The notes: a model not told the origin generated them from the sequence alone. DNA of 64,000 nucleotides from Paraburkholderia sp. Tr-20389 (GCF_017104565.1 NZ_JAAGPD010000007.1:186001-250000); one strand, 5' to 3'; positions 1 through 9,247 are shown, counted from the stretch's first letter. Numbers and translations are program-made.

Positions 1-112
1 CGTCGTCGCGAATGCGCCAGTCGATTTTCTCAGGTACGACGCGCTGCGCCAGCGCCTGTAGCGCCGCTTCCCGCCACGCGGCGAACGTGTCGTCGATCGC
101 GATCACATGCAT
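1..112 (-). CDS. TIGR03915/UdgX-type DNA-repair protein, N-terminal fragment
   Basis: This is the first 37 codons of a gene cut by the window edge. The readable N-terminus (MHVIAIDDTFAAWREAA, then a basic stretch ending at WRIRDD) resembles the start of the TIGR03915 (DUF4130) domain. In Burkholderiaceae that domain is commonly fused to a UdgX uracil-DNA-binding domain, but the latter would lie outside the window. The gene begins 16 bp after the stop of the radical SAM gene, on the same strand, and this pairing is the standard partnership for the family. It probably shares the LexA-controlled promoter of the upstream gene. The family call comes from memory of the N-terminus plus context. Confidence 0.6.
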   Translation of the reverse strand, partial: MHVIAIDDTFAAWREAALQALAQRVVPEKIDWRIRDD

Positions 113-128
113 ACGCGAACGCCCCGCG

Positions 129-1340
129 TCAAAGCAGCGACAACTGCGTGGGCGGTGGCGTCAACGCGTGCCGCAACCGTTCGGTCGATAGATCAGACTG
201 CGCCGGACGATAGTCGACTGTCACGACGAAGGGCTTCGTCTTCTCCATCGAGCAGCGCAGCTGCACGAGATCTTGATAGCGAATGAGTCGCGAGCGCCGC
301 AATTCCACCAGCCGCTTCGCGTTGCGCATGCCGATGCCCGGCACGCGCGCGATCATGCGCGCGTGGGCGCGATTCAGATCGACGGGAAAACTGTCGCGAT
401 GATTGAGCGCCCACGCGAGTTTCGGATCGATATCGAGCGCGAGATTGCCGGGCTTGTCGAACAGTTCGTCGACGCGAAAGCCATAGCCGCGCAGCAGAAA
501 ATCCGCCTGATACAAACGGTGCTCGCGCAGCAGCGGCGGCGCTTTCGCAGGTAGGGAAGTCGGGCTGTCGGGAATCGGGCTGAACGCGGAGTAATAGACG
601 CGCTTGAGTCGGTACGAGCCGTACAGCGTCTCCGCCGTTTGCAGGATCGTGCTGTCGCTGGTTTCGTCCGCGCCGACGATCATCTGCGTGCTTTGTCCCG
701 CTGGCGAGAAGCGGGGCGCTTTCGCGTCGTTCCCGGCTTCTTCGCGCGCGAGACGGATCGAGCCCATCGCGAGGCGGATCGTGCGCGCGCTTTTTTCGGG
801 TGCGAGCCGTTCCAGACTGATTTCCGTCGGCAGTTCGATATTGACGCTTAAACGGTCCGCGTAACGGCCTGCTTGCGCGATCAGCGCATGATCGGCGTCC
901 GGAATCGTCTTCAGATGAATGTAGCCGCGAAACTGATGATCTTCTCGCAGCGACTGCGCGACGCGCACCAGTTGCTCCATCGTGTAGTTCGAGGACTGGA
1001 TCACGCCGGAGCTGAGAAACAGCCCGTCGATATAGTTGCGCCGGTAGAAGTCGAGCGTGAGGCTGACGACCTCCTCGGGCGTGAAACGCGCGCGCGGCAC
1101 GTTGCTCGTGCGCCGGTTCACGCAGTACTGGCAGTCGTACAAACAGAAGTTGGTCAACAGGATCTTGAGCAACGAAACACAGCGGCCGTCGGGCGTAAAG
1201 CTGTGGCAGATGCCTGAACCCGTGCTCGCGCCGAGCCCGTCCGTGTCGCGCGAACTGCGCTGCGGCGCACCGCCGCTCGCGCACGATGCGTCGTATTTGG
1301 CCGCGTCGGCGAGTATTTCGAGCTTTTTGAGCAGTTCCAT
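129..1340 (-). CDS. Putative DNA modification/repair radical SAM protein (TIGR03916 type)
   Basis: A 403-residue radical SAM enzyme. The [4Fe-4S]-binding motif C-X3-C-X2-C is visible near residues 66-73 (NFCLYDCQYCVNR). A helix-hairpin-helix DNA-binding element (RVPGIGMRNAKRLVEL) lies near the C-terminus. That combination is typical of the putative DNA modification/repair radical SAM family, whose exact reaction is unknown. The gene precedes the TIGR03915/UdgX-type gene on the same strand by only 16 bp, so the two are probably cotranscribed. A near-consensus LexA box sits 12-32 bp upstream of the start codon, which strongly suggests SOS induction. Length and domain order are normal for the family. 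Confidence 0.85.
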   Translation of the reverse strand: MELLKKLEILADAAKYDASCASGGAPQRSSRDTDGLGASTGSGICHSFTPDGRCVSLLKILLTNFCLYDCQYCVNRRTSNVPRARFTPEEVVSLTLDFYRRNYIDGLFLSSGVIQSSNYTMEQLVRVAQSLREDHQFRGYIHLKTIPDADHALIAQAGRYADRLSVNIELPTEISLERLAPEKSARTIRLAMGSIRLAREEAGNDAKAPRFSPAGQSTQMIVGADETSDSTILQTAETLYGSYRLKRVYYSAFSPIPDSPTSLPAKAPPLLREHRLYQADFLLRGYGFRVDELFDKPGNLALDIDPKLAWALNHRDSFPVDLNRAHARMIARVPGIGMRNAKRLVELRRSRLIRYQDLVQLRCSMEKTKPFVVTVDYRPAQSDLSTERLRHALTPPPTQLSLL

Positions 1341-1352
1341 GATGAATGGAGA

Positions 1353-1372
1353 TGCTGTATATATGTACAGTA
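1353..1372. promoter_or_regulatory. LexA (SOS) box upstream of the radical SAM repair gene
   Basis: The sequence reads CTG-N10-CAG with an AT-alternating centre (CTGTATATATGTACAG) and a flanking TA. This is nearly identical to the classical proteobacterial LexA operator. It lies just upstream of the ATG at 1340 on the minus strand, where it would overlap the promoter or transcription start. A repair gene directly behind it makes an accidental match unlikely. Confidence 0.85.
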
Positions 1373-1466
1373 TTCTACGCGGTCACAGAATGCCCACAAG
1401 GCGCAACGCGGGGGCTGTCCTGGCTTTGTTTCAGTTTTTAGCCAATAGCGCGTACAGCGCTGCGCG

Positions 1467-1501
1467 AAAAGCAAAACGCGGCGCACAAGATGCGCCGCGT
1501 T
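1467..1501 (-). terminator. Rho-independent terminator after the APC permease gene
   Basis: An 11-bp stem (arms at 1475-1485 and 1491-1501, AACGCGGCGCA paired with TGCGCCGCGTT) encloses a 5-base loop. Read on the minus strand it is followed by GTTTTGCTTTT. It sits 45 bases past the stop of the permease gene and separates that unit from the LexA-controlled repair genes. Confidence 0.75.
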
Positions 1502-1545
1502 CGTTGAACACGGTCCGTAACAACGAACCGTGCTTCATTCAAAGA

Positions 1546-2886
1546 TCAGATCGCCACTTCAGGCGGCGCCTGGCGGAACAGGCGCGTGATCCAGCACAGA
1601 TACACGATGCCCAGCACGAACCACACCGCGCCGAGCACGAGCGCCGTCTTCTCGAGGCTCGCGAGCAGCCAGATATCGGACACCGCGCCGATCAGCGGAA
1701 ACACCAGCCCGCCGAGCACGCCGATCTTGCGATCGCCGTGGTCGCCCGACAGATACACGCGGATCACGCACAGGTTGACGGCCGTGAACGCGAGGAACGC
1801 GCCGAAGTTGATGAACGACGTCGACGTGGCCACATCGAGCTTCAGTGCGATCAGGCCGACAATGCCCGCAATCGCGATGTTGATCGCCGGGGTCTTGAAG
1901 CGCGGGTGAATGAAACCGAAGATGCGTTTCGGCAGAATCTCGTCGCGGCCCATCGCGTAGAGCAGGCGGCCGACGCTCGCCTGCGCGGAGATGCCCGACG
2001 CGAATTGCGCGAGGATCAGCCCCGCGAGAAACACGGTCACGAAGATATCGCCGCCGATCATCTTCGCGACTTCGAATGCGGCGGAGTCCGTGTCCTTGAA
2101 CTCGACGCCGGGATGCGCGAGTTGCATCGTGTACGCCGCGATCACGAAGATCGCGCCGCCGATCAGCGCGATCAGCAGAATCGCGCGCGGCATGTTCTTT
2201 TTCGGATCGATGGTTTCTTCCGTCAGCGTCGACACGGCATCGAAGCCGAGATACGAGTACGCGGCAATCGCAGCACCCGCCATCGTCGCGCCGAGCGGCA
2301 CGTGCGGCTTGAAGAACGGCTCGGCCAGCGCGATGCCTCCCGGCGCGGCCGCCGCCGATGCATAGTGCCAGCACAGCGCGACGAACATCGCGACGATCGC
2401 GAGCTGCACGATCATCAGCACGATGTTGAAGCGCGCCGCGAGTTCGATGCCGACGATGTTCAGGCCGCTCGTCAGCACGATGAACGCGACGATCCAGATC
2501 CACGACGGCACATGCGGAAACGCCGCGTTCAGATATGCCGCGCCGATCAGCCAGATCACCATCGGCAGGAAGAAATAGTCGAGCAGCGTCGCCCAGCCGA
2601 TCAGGAAGCCGAGATGCGCGTTGAAGGTCTTGCGCGTGTACGTGTACGCCGAACCGGCGACGGGGAAGAGCCGCGCGAGTTTGCCGTAACTGAGCGCCGT
2701 GAACGCGATCGCGATCAGCGCGAGCAGATAGGCGAGGGCGGCCGTGTCGTCGCTGGCCTTGGCGAGCACGCCGTAGGTGCCGTAGACGATCAGCGGCGCC
2801 ATGTAGGCGAGACCGAACAGCAGCACGGACGGCAAGCCGAGCGTGCGTTTCAGGTGCGACGGTTCATGGGAAGACGACGCTTGCAT
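1546..2886 (-). CDS. APC-superfamily amino acid/amine permease
   Basis: A 446-residue polytopic inner-membrane protein with the regular hydrophobic segments expected of a 12-helix APC transporter. The first helix carries the family-like motif FGLAYMAPLIVYGTYG, and the third-helix region has GSAYTYTRKTFNAHLGF. The start at 2886 is supported by an AGGAGA ribosome site. The substrate cannot be read from sequence. A nitrilase-family amidase lies upstream on the same strand, so an amino acid, amine or amide substrate is plausible. The 148-bp gap to that gene leaves open whether they share one transcript. The long plus-strand open frame opposite it is a high-GC artefact. Confidence 0.85.
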   Translation of the reverse strand: MQASSSHEPSHLKRTLGLPSVLLFGLAYMAPLIVYGTYGVLAKASDDTAALAYLLALIAIAFTALSYGKLARLFPVAGSAYTYTRKTFNAHLGFLIGWATLLDYFFLPMVIWLIGAAYLNAAFPHVPSWIWIVAFIVLTSGLNIVGIELAARFNIVLMIVQLAIVAMFVALCWHYASAAAAPGGIALAEPFFKPHVPLGATMAGAAIAAYSYLGFDAVSTLTEETIDPKKNMPRAILLIALIGGAIFVIAAYTMQLAHPGVEFKDTDSAAFEVAKMIGGDIFVTVFLAGLILAQFASGISAQASVGRLLYAMGRDEILPKRIFGFIHPRFKTPAINIAIAGIVGLIALKLDVATSTSFINFGAFLAFTAVNLCVIRVYLSGDHGDRKIGVLGGLVFPLIGAVSDIWLLASLEKTALVLGAVWFVLGIVYLCWITRLFRQAPPEVAI

Positions 2887-3034
2887 GATTTCTCCTAAGC
2901 CCGCGAAGGCCGATATGGATGTCGTTTGGATGCCTTATGACTGGCATTTGCTTTGCGTTTCGCCGGACGTGAGTCCGCGCGCGCGAGGCGCCGGGCCTCA
3001 CGCGTTGTGTTTCGAACGAAATGGCTGAATGCGT

Positions 3035-3880
3035 CTAGTCGTTGCGCCGGCGGCGCGCTTCGATCATCAGCGCGCGATGGCCGTTCGACTGTTCGACGGG
3101 CACGAGTCCGAGCGGCACGCGCGCATCGTGCAGATAGTTGTAGTGCTCGCGGCTCGCTTCGAGACGCTTGAGATCGATGTTGGCCTTCGTTACCGTTTCG
3201 TCGACGCCCAGTTCGAGCACCGTCTCGCCGAACGGATCGACGAGTGCGGACAGACCGGGGAACGTGAGGTTGTCGTCGCCCGAACCGCAGCGGTTCACCA
3301 TCAGCGCGAACATCTGGTTCTCCATTGCGCGTGCCTGGATCGCGCGGCGATGCACGGGGCCGAACGGATCCATGTTGCCGTTCGTGACGATCAGCAGATC
3401 GGCGTCGAGCGCGGCGACGGCGCGAGCCGACTCGGGAAATTCGATGTCGTAGCAGATCAGCAGGCCGACCGTGAGACCGTTCCACATGCAGGTTTCGAAG
3501 CGGTCGCCCGGCGTGAATACGCCGACATCCGATGCCCACAAATGCGTCTTGCGGTAGCGCAGCGCAATCTCGCCACGTTCGTCGACCAGCACCGTGGTGT
3601 TGTAGAAGCGGTTGCCGTCGCGTTCCGCGAGGCCGACCGCAACCGCGACGCCTTTCTGGCGGGCCGCGTCGCGGACGGCGGAGAGCGCGGCGCCGTCGAG
3701 CGTCTGTGCGATGTCGGCGACGTTGTCGCGCGTCGGAAAGCCCGACAGCGTGGTTTCGGGAAACACGATCAGCTTGGTGCCGCCCGCCGTGTCGACGCGT
3801 TCGATCGCCTCGATGACCTTGCGGGTGTTGTGCGCGACGTCGCTGTCGAGCAGCGCGAGTTGCGCCAGTTCTACCTGCAT
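3035..3880 (-). CDS. Carbon-nitrogen hydrolase (nitrilase superfamily amidase)
   Basis: A 281-residue cytosolic hydrolase of the nitrilase superfamily. The catalytic triad is visible: Glu in FPETTLSG (about residue 42), Lys in YRKTHLW (about 110) and Cys in LLICYDIEFPE (about 145). Such enzymes cleave nonpeptide C-N bonds of amides, releasing ammonia or an amine. The start at 3880 has an AGGAGG site. The gene lies upstream of an APC permease on the same strand and is divergent from a LuxR-type regulator. This looks like a regulated uptake-and-hydrolysis module for a nitrogen compound. The specific substrate is unknown. Confidence 0.85.
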   Translation of the reverse strand: MQVELAQLALLDSDVAHNTRKVIEAIERVDTAGGTKLIVFPETTLSGFPTRDNVADIAQTLDGAALSAVRDAARQKGVAVAVGLAERDGNRFYNTTVLVDERGEIALRYRKTHLWASDVGVFTPGDRFETCMWNGLTVGLLICYDIEFPESARAVAALDADLLIVTNGNMDPFGPVHRRAIQARAMENQMFALMVNRCGSGDDNLTFPGLSALVDPFGETVLELGVDETVTKANIDLKRLEASREHYNYLHDARVPLGLVPVEQSNGHRALMIEARRRRND

Positions 3881-4013
3881 GATGTTGCCTCCTTCCAGAT
3901 GCCTTTCAGCGATGCGCGATGTGATTCTTGTACTGATTGGAACAGTGCGTGCGCCGCCATTCCTCGTATTGGGAGCGATTATCGGGGTATTATTTTTGTC
4001 CGCAAATTACCCA

Positions 4014-4028
4014 CGAGGGTTACCCTCG
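4014..4028. promoter_or_regulatory. Perfect palindrome in the amidase/LuxR divergent region
   Basis: CGAGGGT-T-ACCCTCG is a perfect 7-bp inverted repeat with a one-base centre. It ends 12 bases before the ATG of the LuxR-type regulator and just ahead of its GGAGGA ribosome site. Position and symmetry fit an operator for autoregulation, or a small hairpin near the start of the mRNA. No direct evidence separates these. Confidence 0.4.
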
Positions 4029-4040
4029 CTGGAGGACACG

Positions 4041-4859
4041 ATGGACTTCGAATGGCGAGATCTCGCTTTTCATCGGGAGATCGGTTCGGCCATCGACGCC
4101 CTCGATGGTCCGCATTTCTGGGCGCGTCTCACGCGCGTGCTCGAACGGCATGTCGGTTTCGACAGCTGGGTCGCGTTGCGTTTTCATCGCGATGCCGCGC
4201 CGCTCGTGCTAGCCGAACAGGCGCTGCCCGACGGCAAGATCGACCTGATGTTTCAGGACTATCTGGCCGCACTCTATCAACTCGATCCGTTCTATCTTGC
4301 CGCGTTCGAAACGCAGGCGTCGGGCTTCTACACGCTCGCCGACGTCGCGCCCGACAACTTCCGGATGACCGAGTACTACCAGCGGTACTTCAAGAAAAAC
4401 ATCGTCGGCGACGAGGTGCATTTCAATGTCGTGATCGATCGCGATCACACGATGGGCTTTTCGCTCGGCAAGACGAGCCGCTACGACGAGCGCGAGATCG
4501 CGCTGCTCACGCTGTATTCGCCGTGGGTGCTCGCGTTGATGCAGCAGCGCTTGCGCTTCGAGAAGTTCGTCGTCGAAGAAGCCATGCCCGCGGCGGAGAG
4601 CGAAGAGCCCGATCTGCATGCGCGCTTCGGCATGCTGACGGGCAAGAACGGGCGCGGCGCGTTGACGGCTCGCGAGATCGAAGTGGCGATGCTCTCGTTG
4701 AGCGGGTTTTCGTCGCGTGCGATTGCAGAGAAGCTGTCGATCTCGTTCGAAACCGTGCGCGCGCACAAGAAGCACATCTACGCGAAGCTAGGCGTCGGAT
4801 CGCAGTCCGAACTATTTGCAATGTTCTACGAGCCGGGGAGAACGGTCGAGCCGGAGTGA
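4041..4859 (+). CDS. LuxR-family helix-turn-helix transcriptional regulator
   Basis: A 272-residue regulator. The C-terminal LuxR DNA-binding domain is clear from about residue 208: LTAREIEVAMLSLSGFSSRAIAEKLSISFETVRAHKKHIYAKLGV, in segments. The N-terminal ~190 residues form a ligand- or signal-sensing region with no motif I can name. No phosphoacceptor receiver domain is seen. I chose the ATG at 4041 because GGAGGA at 4031-4036 precedes it; the open frame extends further upstream without support. The gene is divergent from the amidase gene and probably controls the amidase and permease. Confidence 0.85.
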   Translation: MDFEWRDLAFHREIGSAIDALDGPHFWARLTRVLERHVGFDSWVALRFHRDAAPLVLAEQALPDGKIDLMFQDYLAALYQLDPFYLAAFETQASGFYTLADVAPDNFRMTEYYQRYFKKNIVGDEVHFNVVIDRDHTMGFSLGKTSRYDEREIALLTLYSPWVLALMQQRLRFEKFVVEEAMPAAESEEPDLHARFGMLTGKNGRGALTAREIEVAMLSLSGFSSRAIAEKLSISFETVRAHKKHIYAKLGVGSQSELFAMFYEPGRTVEPE

Positions 4860-4892
4860 ACGCTTGATCCGGATGTCTCTCATAGTGCGCGC

Positions 4893-4915
4893 GGCGCTCG
4901 TGTTGCGCGAGCGCC
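4893..4915. terminator. GC hairpin between the LuxR-type gene and the lipoprotein gene
   Basis: An 8-bp perfect stem (GGCGCTCG with CGAGCGCC, 7-base loop) lies between two convergent genes. No T-run follows, so termination is only suggested by position. Confidence 0.35.
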
Positions 4916-4937
4916 CACGCGTCGAATCCGTGTGCGG

Positions 4938-5630
4938 CTAGTAGCGGTCGAGGCGGTTGCCCGCAATGCGCACGCGATCGCCGGGATGCAGATCGCCCGG
5001 TGAGCCGACATCGAACGCACGCGACGAGCCGTCGTTCAGCTGGACCGCGATCCGGTAGCCGCCCGGCGACGACGCACCCGCCTGCTGCCCTAGTTGATTG
5101 CCCGCAACGGCGCCGCCCAGCACGCCGATTGCCGTCGCTGCATCGCGCCCGTGACCGCGTCCGAACTGGTTGCCGATCACGCCGCCCACGACCGCGCCGA
5201 TCACCGTGCCCGCGACCCCACCCGCCGTCACGGCTCCCGGATTCGCCAGTGGCTGGATCGACGAGACCACGCCGTATTGCTCGCCATAACCGTAGCCTTG
5301 TTGCGGTTGCTGCTGCTGATAGGCCTGGTTGTTTTGCCAGTCGGATTGATCGTCGTAGCCGGGCTGCTGATACTGCGGCTGTTGTGCATACGGCTGCTGC
5401 TGATAGGGCTGTTGATACTGCGGCTGCTGCACGTAGCCGGGCTGCGCATAGGCCGGTTGCGCCGGCTGTGCATACGCGGGTTGCGTGGCGTAGCTCGAAC
5501 CGTAGGTCGAGCCGTACTGCGAGCCGTAGGGCGAATTGCCGGGAACGACGCAGCCGGCGAGCGGCAGCGTGATGCAGAGCGCGAGCAATGTCGTTCGGAC
5601 AAGAGGGCGAGCAAAACGGGTGTGGGTCAT
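4938..5630 (-). CDS. Glycine-zipper 2TM lipoprotein with a Gln/Tyr/Pro-rich linker
   Basis: An outer-membrane-type lipoprotein of 230 residues from the ATG at 5630. A signal peptide ends in the lipobox LAGC near residue 27. Then follows a low-complexity linker of about 90 residues made of YAQP, YQQP and YGSQ-like repeats. After that comes a glycine-zipper segment (GGVAGTVIGAVVGGVIGNQFGRG and a second Gly/Ala helix) of the SlyB/Rick-17 kDa type. The C-terminus is a small basic domain. A GTG at 5654 in frame would add eight residues, but the shorter form gives a normal lipoprotein leader. Role: probably envelope integrity, inferred from the family. Confidence 0.75.
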   Translation of the reverse strand: MTHTRFARPLVRTTLLALCITLPLAGCVVPGNSPYGSQYGSTYGSSYATQPAYAQPAQPAYAQPGYVQQPQYQQPYQQQPYAQQPQYQQPGYDDQSDWQNNQAYQQQQPQQGYGYGEQYGVVSSIQPLANPGAVTAGGVAGTVIGAVVGGVIGNQFGRGHGRDAATAIGVLGGAVAGNQLGQQAGASSPGGYRIAVQLNDGSSRAFDVGSPGDLHPGDRVRIAGNRLDRY

Positions 5631-5786
5631 GTTACGTGGTTGTCGTAGCGCCACGAGCTGTGGACGGCGACGAGTATAGGGAAACGCGCATCGTTATTGA
5701 CGCGCGGCCCGCGTAACAGTGTGTAAATTGCGCGTCCGATAAAAACGCTTTGCGAAACGATCGCGCGCGAGGAGGGGGAGCGGGAA

Positions 5787-5921
5787 TCAGAAGTGGAAGC
5801 CGATGCCGCAATTGCCGCCGAAGCCGCCGGTTCCGCCCGCAATGCCGCAGAACACGCCACAGCCTGACAGCGCGACCGACAACGCAACGGTGACGATCGC
5901 CGCGAGAGCACGACGCCGCAT
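5787..5921 (-). CDS. Small Gly/Cys-rich lipoprotein (44 residues)
   Basis: A short gene predicted from the ATG at 5921: MRRRALAAIVTVALSVALSGC, then a mature peptide GVFCGIAGGTGGFGGNCGIGF. The lipobox LSGC and positively charged start give a textbook lipoprotein signal. The mature part has two further cysteines in a glycine-rich context. The frame is open upstream to 6068, but no longer start yields a sensible signal peptide. No good ribosome site is visible, which lowers confidence. Function unknown. Confidence 0.5.
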   Translation of the reverse strand: MRRRALAAIVTVALSVALSGCGVFCGIAGGTGGFGGNCGIGFHF

Positions 5922-6196
5922 GAGCCGAAACGGATGGCGGCTGCGCCTTGTCGCCGGAACGACGACGCGCAGACGGTGCCGGGCAGCCCGTTTCTGATGA
6001 ATCGAGACGATCGCGGGCGAGAATGGGGAAAAGGACATGTTAGAGCGACGAGTGCGCAAAACCGACAACCATATCTCGCCTCAGAAAGCCATCCCATACG
6101 ACAAATCCTAAACCTGGGTGTGTCCTCTAGGCGTCTGACAAATCCATTTTGCAGCACCCTGATAAAATGGCGGAGCCGCAACGTAGTGGATTGCAA

Positions 6197-7260
<1,064 letters not shown>

Positions 7261-7273
7261 CCGCTTACTGCAC

Positions 7274-8200
7274 ATGGCCAGACATCGCACCATCGAACTG
7301 ATTGCGCCTTCGGGCTATCCGCACGATCCGAATGCGATTCATCTCGCACTCAAGCGCTTGCGCGCGCAAGGGCATCACGTGGAGAACGTCAGCGCGACGC
7401 AGCGGCGGTTTCAGCGTTTCGCCGGCACGGATGGCGAGCGCGCAGCGGAACTGAATCGTCTGGTCGACCCGTCGCGGGAACTGCCCGATATCGTGCTCGC
7501 CGTGCGCGGCGGTTACGGCGCAGTACGGATCCTGCACGGCCTCGACTATCGCGGCCTGCAACGCCGCCTGCGCGATCAGCCAATCGCGTTCTGCGGCCAC
7601 AGCGATTTCACCGCGCTGCAGCTTGCGCTGCTGTCGCAGGCCGGCGTGACGACGTTTGGCGGCCCGATGCTCGCAGTCGATTTCGGCGCGGAAAACGTCA
7701 GCGACTTCACGATGAAAAACTTCTGGCACGCGCTGACGTCGGAGACGTTCACGATTTCCAGCACGACGCCGCAGGCGCAAACCGTCGATGTCACGGGCAC
7801 GCTGTGGGGCGGCAACCTGGCCGTGCTCGCGTCGCTGGTCGGCTCGCCGTATATGCCGCCCGTGGAAGGCGGGATTCTGTTCGTCGAGGACGTGAACGAG
7901 CAGCCGTTCCGCATCGAGCGGCTGATCTATCAGTTACATCTGGCGGGTATCCTCGAGCGGCAGCAGGCGCTCGTGCTCGGCGACTTCTCGGGCGGCAAGT
8001 CGTTCGACTACGACAACGGCTACGACCTGCGCGCGATGATCGAGCAGGTGCGATCGGCGATCGGCATCCCCATCGTGACCGGCCTGCAATTCGGCCATAT
8101 TGCCGATATGGTGACGTTGCCCGTCGGCGCCGACGCGCATCTCGTCGCGGGTGCGCATGGATTCAAGCTGACGGTGTCGGGGCATCCGGTGCTCGACTGA
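7274..8200 (+). CDS. ldcA: LD-carboxypeptidase (peptidase family S66)
   Basis: A 308-residue muramoyltetrapeptide carboxypeptidase that removes the terminal D-Ala from tetrapeptides in murein recycling. The Ser-Glu-His triad of family S66 can be located: Ser in FCGHSDFT (about residue 110), Glu in ILFVEDVNEQP (about 204) and His in FGHIADMVTLPVG (about 275). There is no signal peptide, consistent with cytosolic action on recycled muropeptides. It starts 13 bp after tadA, so cotranscription is likely. A terminator follows 30 bp after the stop. Confidence 0.9.
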   Translation: MARHRTIELIAPSGYPHDPNAIHLALKRLRAQGHHVENVSATQRRFQRFAGTDGERAAELNRLVDPSRELPDIVLAVRGGYGAVRILHGLDYRGLQRRLRDQPIAFCGHSDFTALQLALLSQAGVTTFGGPMLAVDFGAENVSDFTMKNFWHALTSETFTISSTTPQAQTVDVTGTLWGGNLAVLASLVGSPYMPPVEGGILFVEDVNEQPFRIERLIYQLHLAGILERQQALVLGDFSGGKSFDYDNGYDLRAMIEQVRSAIGIPIVTGLQFGHIADMVTLPVGADAHLVAGAHGFKLTVSGHPVLD

Positions 8201-8229
8201 CAGCGGCGTTTGGGTAGCGTTGTAGAGAG

Positions 8230-8257
8230 AAGGCGAGTTTGACTCGCCTTTATTTTT
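8230..8257 (+). terminator. Rho-independent terminator after ldcA
   Basis: A 7-bp stem (AGGCGAG / CTCGCCT, arms at 8231-8237 and 8243-8249) with a TTTGA loop is followed by TTATTTTTG. It closes the DUF1992-tadA-ldcA unit. Confidence 0.8.
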
Positions 8258-8472
8258 GAGCATCGAATGCAACTAACGGTCTGATTTTTCACGATACCCG
8301 AATGCGCGCCGCACTCCACGTGGCCAGGTTTTGTTGACAAAAGCGCTTGCAGAACGGAAGGTGGGTGAGCGGTCCATTCGCGCGGAAAACCGCACCAGGA
8401 AAGGCTGGTACACGATTTCGACACATTTTGGGCATGTCAGTCCTAACCAAAATTGTCGGAAATCGGCGGCCT

Positions 8473-8506
8473 AAATTGTTGACAATTTTTATGTCCATCC
8501 TAAGAT
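8473..8506 (+). promoter_or_regulatory. Promoter of the GntR gene with an overlapping operator
   Basis: A -35 TTGACA (8479-8484) and a -10 TAAGAT (8501-8506) are separated by 16 bp. The perfect inverted repeat AAATTGT-TG-ACAATTT (8473-8488) covers the -35 element. A further AAAATTGT half-site lies at 8449-8456. A repressor bound here would block the promoter, so autoregulation by the downstream GntR protein is likely. Confidence 0.65.
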
Positions 8507-8530
8507 GGATCACATAACAGCACGCCCATC

Positions 8531-9247
8531 ATGTCAGAGACATCCAACGCCGCCTTGAGCAGCACGAAACCCGAAGCGATCGCCGAACGCATTCGCGCCG
8601 CGATCCTCGAGCATCGGCTCGCGCCTGGCGCGAAATTGACGGAAGCCCAGTTGTGCGAAGTGTTCGGCGTGAAGCGCGGGCCGATCCGCCAGGCGCTGGC
8701 CATGTTGGCCACTGACCGCCTCGTCGATCTGGAGCCGAACCGCGGCGCGTTTGTCGCGAGCCCGTCGCTACAGGAAGTGCACGAAGTGTTCGAGATGCGC
8801 CGGATCATCGAACTGGCCGTGGTCGACAAGATTTGCGCGAGCCAGGGCTCGCGGCGCTTGAAGAACATCGGCGGAATGATCGCGCGGGAGCGCAAGGCAT
8901 TCGAATCGCGCGACTTTCCGGCGTGGATCAGATTGTCGGGCGAGTTTCACACGGAGCTTGCGTCGCTGACGGGCAACACGGTGTTGTGCGATTGCCTCGG
9001 CGGATTGGTGGCGCGCTCGACGCTGATTTCGGCGCTGTACGAATCGCTGGGCCGCAGCCCGTGTTCGTTCGAAGACCACGAAGCGATTCTTGCCGCGCTC
9101 GACGCGGGCGATGCAAACGCGGCGGGCGCGCTGATGTCGCGTCATCTGCAGAGCGTCGAGTTGAAGATGCTGGATCGGCCCGCTAGCGGTGGGACCGATC
9201 TGCACGAAGTATTCGGCATGCGTGCCACGAGGGCCGCCGCCGGCTGA
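8531..9247 (+). CDS. GntR-family (FadR/FCD subfamily) transcriptional regulator
   Basis: A 238-residue regulator. The N-terminal winged helix (residues ~15-80: IAERIRAAILEHRLAPGAKLTEAQLCEVFGV) is followed by the all-helical FCD effector domain (HEVFEMRRIIE, then a metal-ligand-like His set around FHTELASLTGN and SRHLQSVE). FCD regulators bind small carboxylates or related metabolites. It stands alone upstream of the NCS1 permease and the allantoin genes, which makes it the likely local repressor of purine/allantoin catabolism. That role is inferred from position. The start at 8531 follows a good promoter. Confidence 0.85.
   Translation: MSETSNAALSSTKPEAIAERIRAAILEHRLAPGAKLTEAQLCEVFGVKRGPIRQALAMLATDRLVDLEPNRGAFVASPSLQEVHEVFEMRRIIELAVVDKICASQGSRRLKNIGGMIARERKAFESRDFPAWIRLSGEFHTELASLTGNTVLCDCLGGLVARSTLISALYESLGRSPCSFEDHEAILAALDAGDANAAGALMSRHLQSVELKMLDRPASGGTDLHEVFGMRATRAAAG

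Noticed and set aside
1057-2898. 613-residue plus-strand open frame opposite the APC permease
   Set aside because: Its product is a low-complexity run of Arg, His, Asp and Glu typical of the antisense of a GC-rich gene, and the minus-strand frame is an unmistakable transporter.
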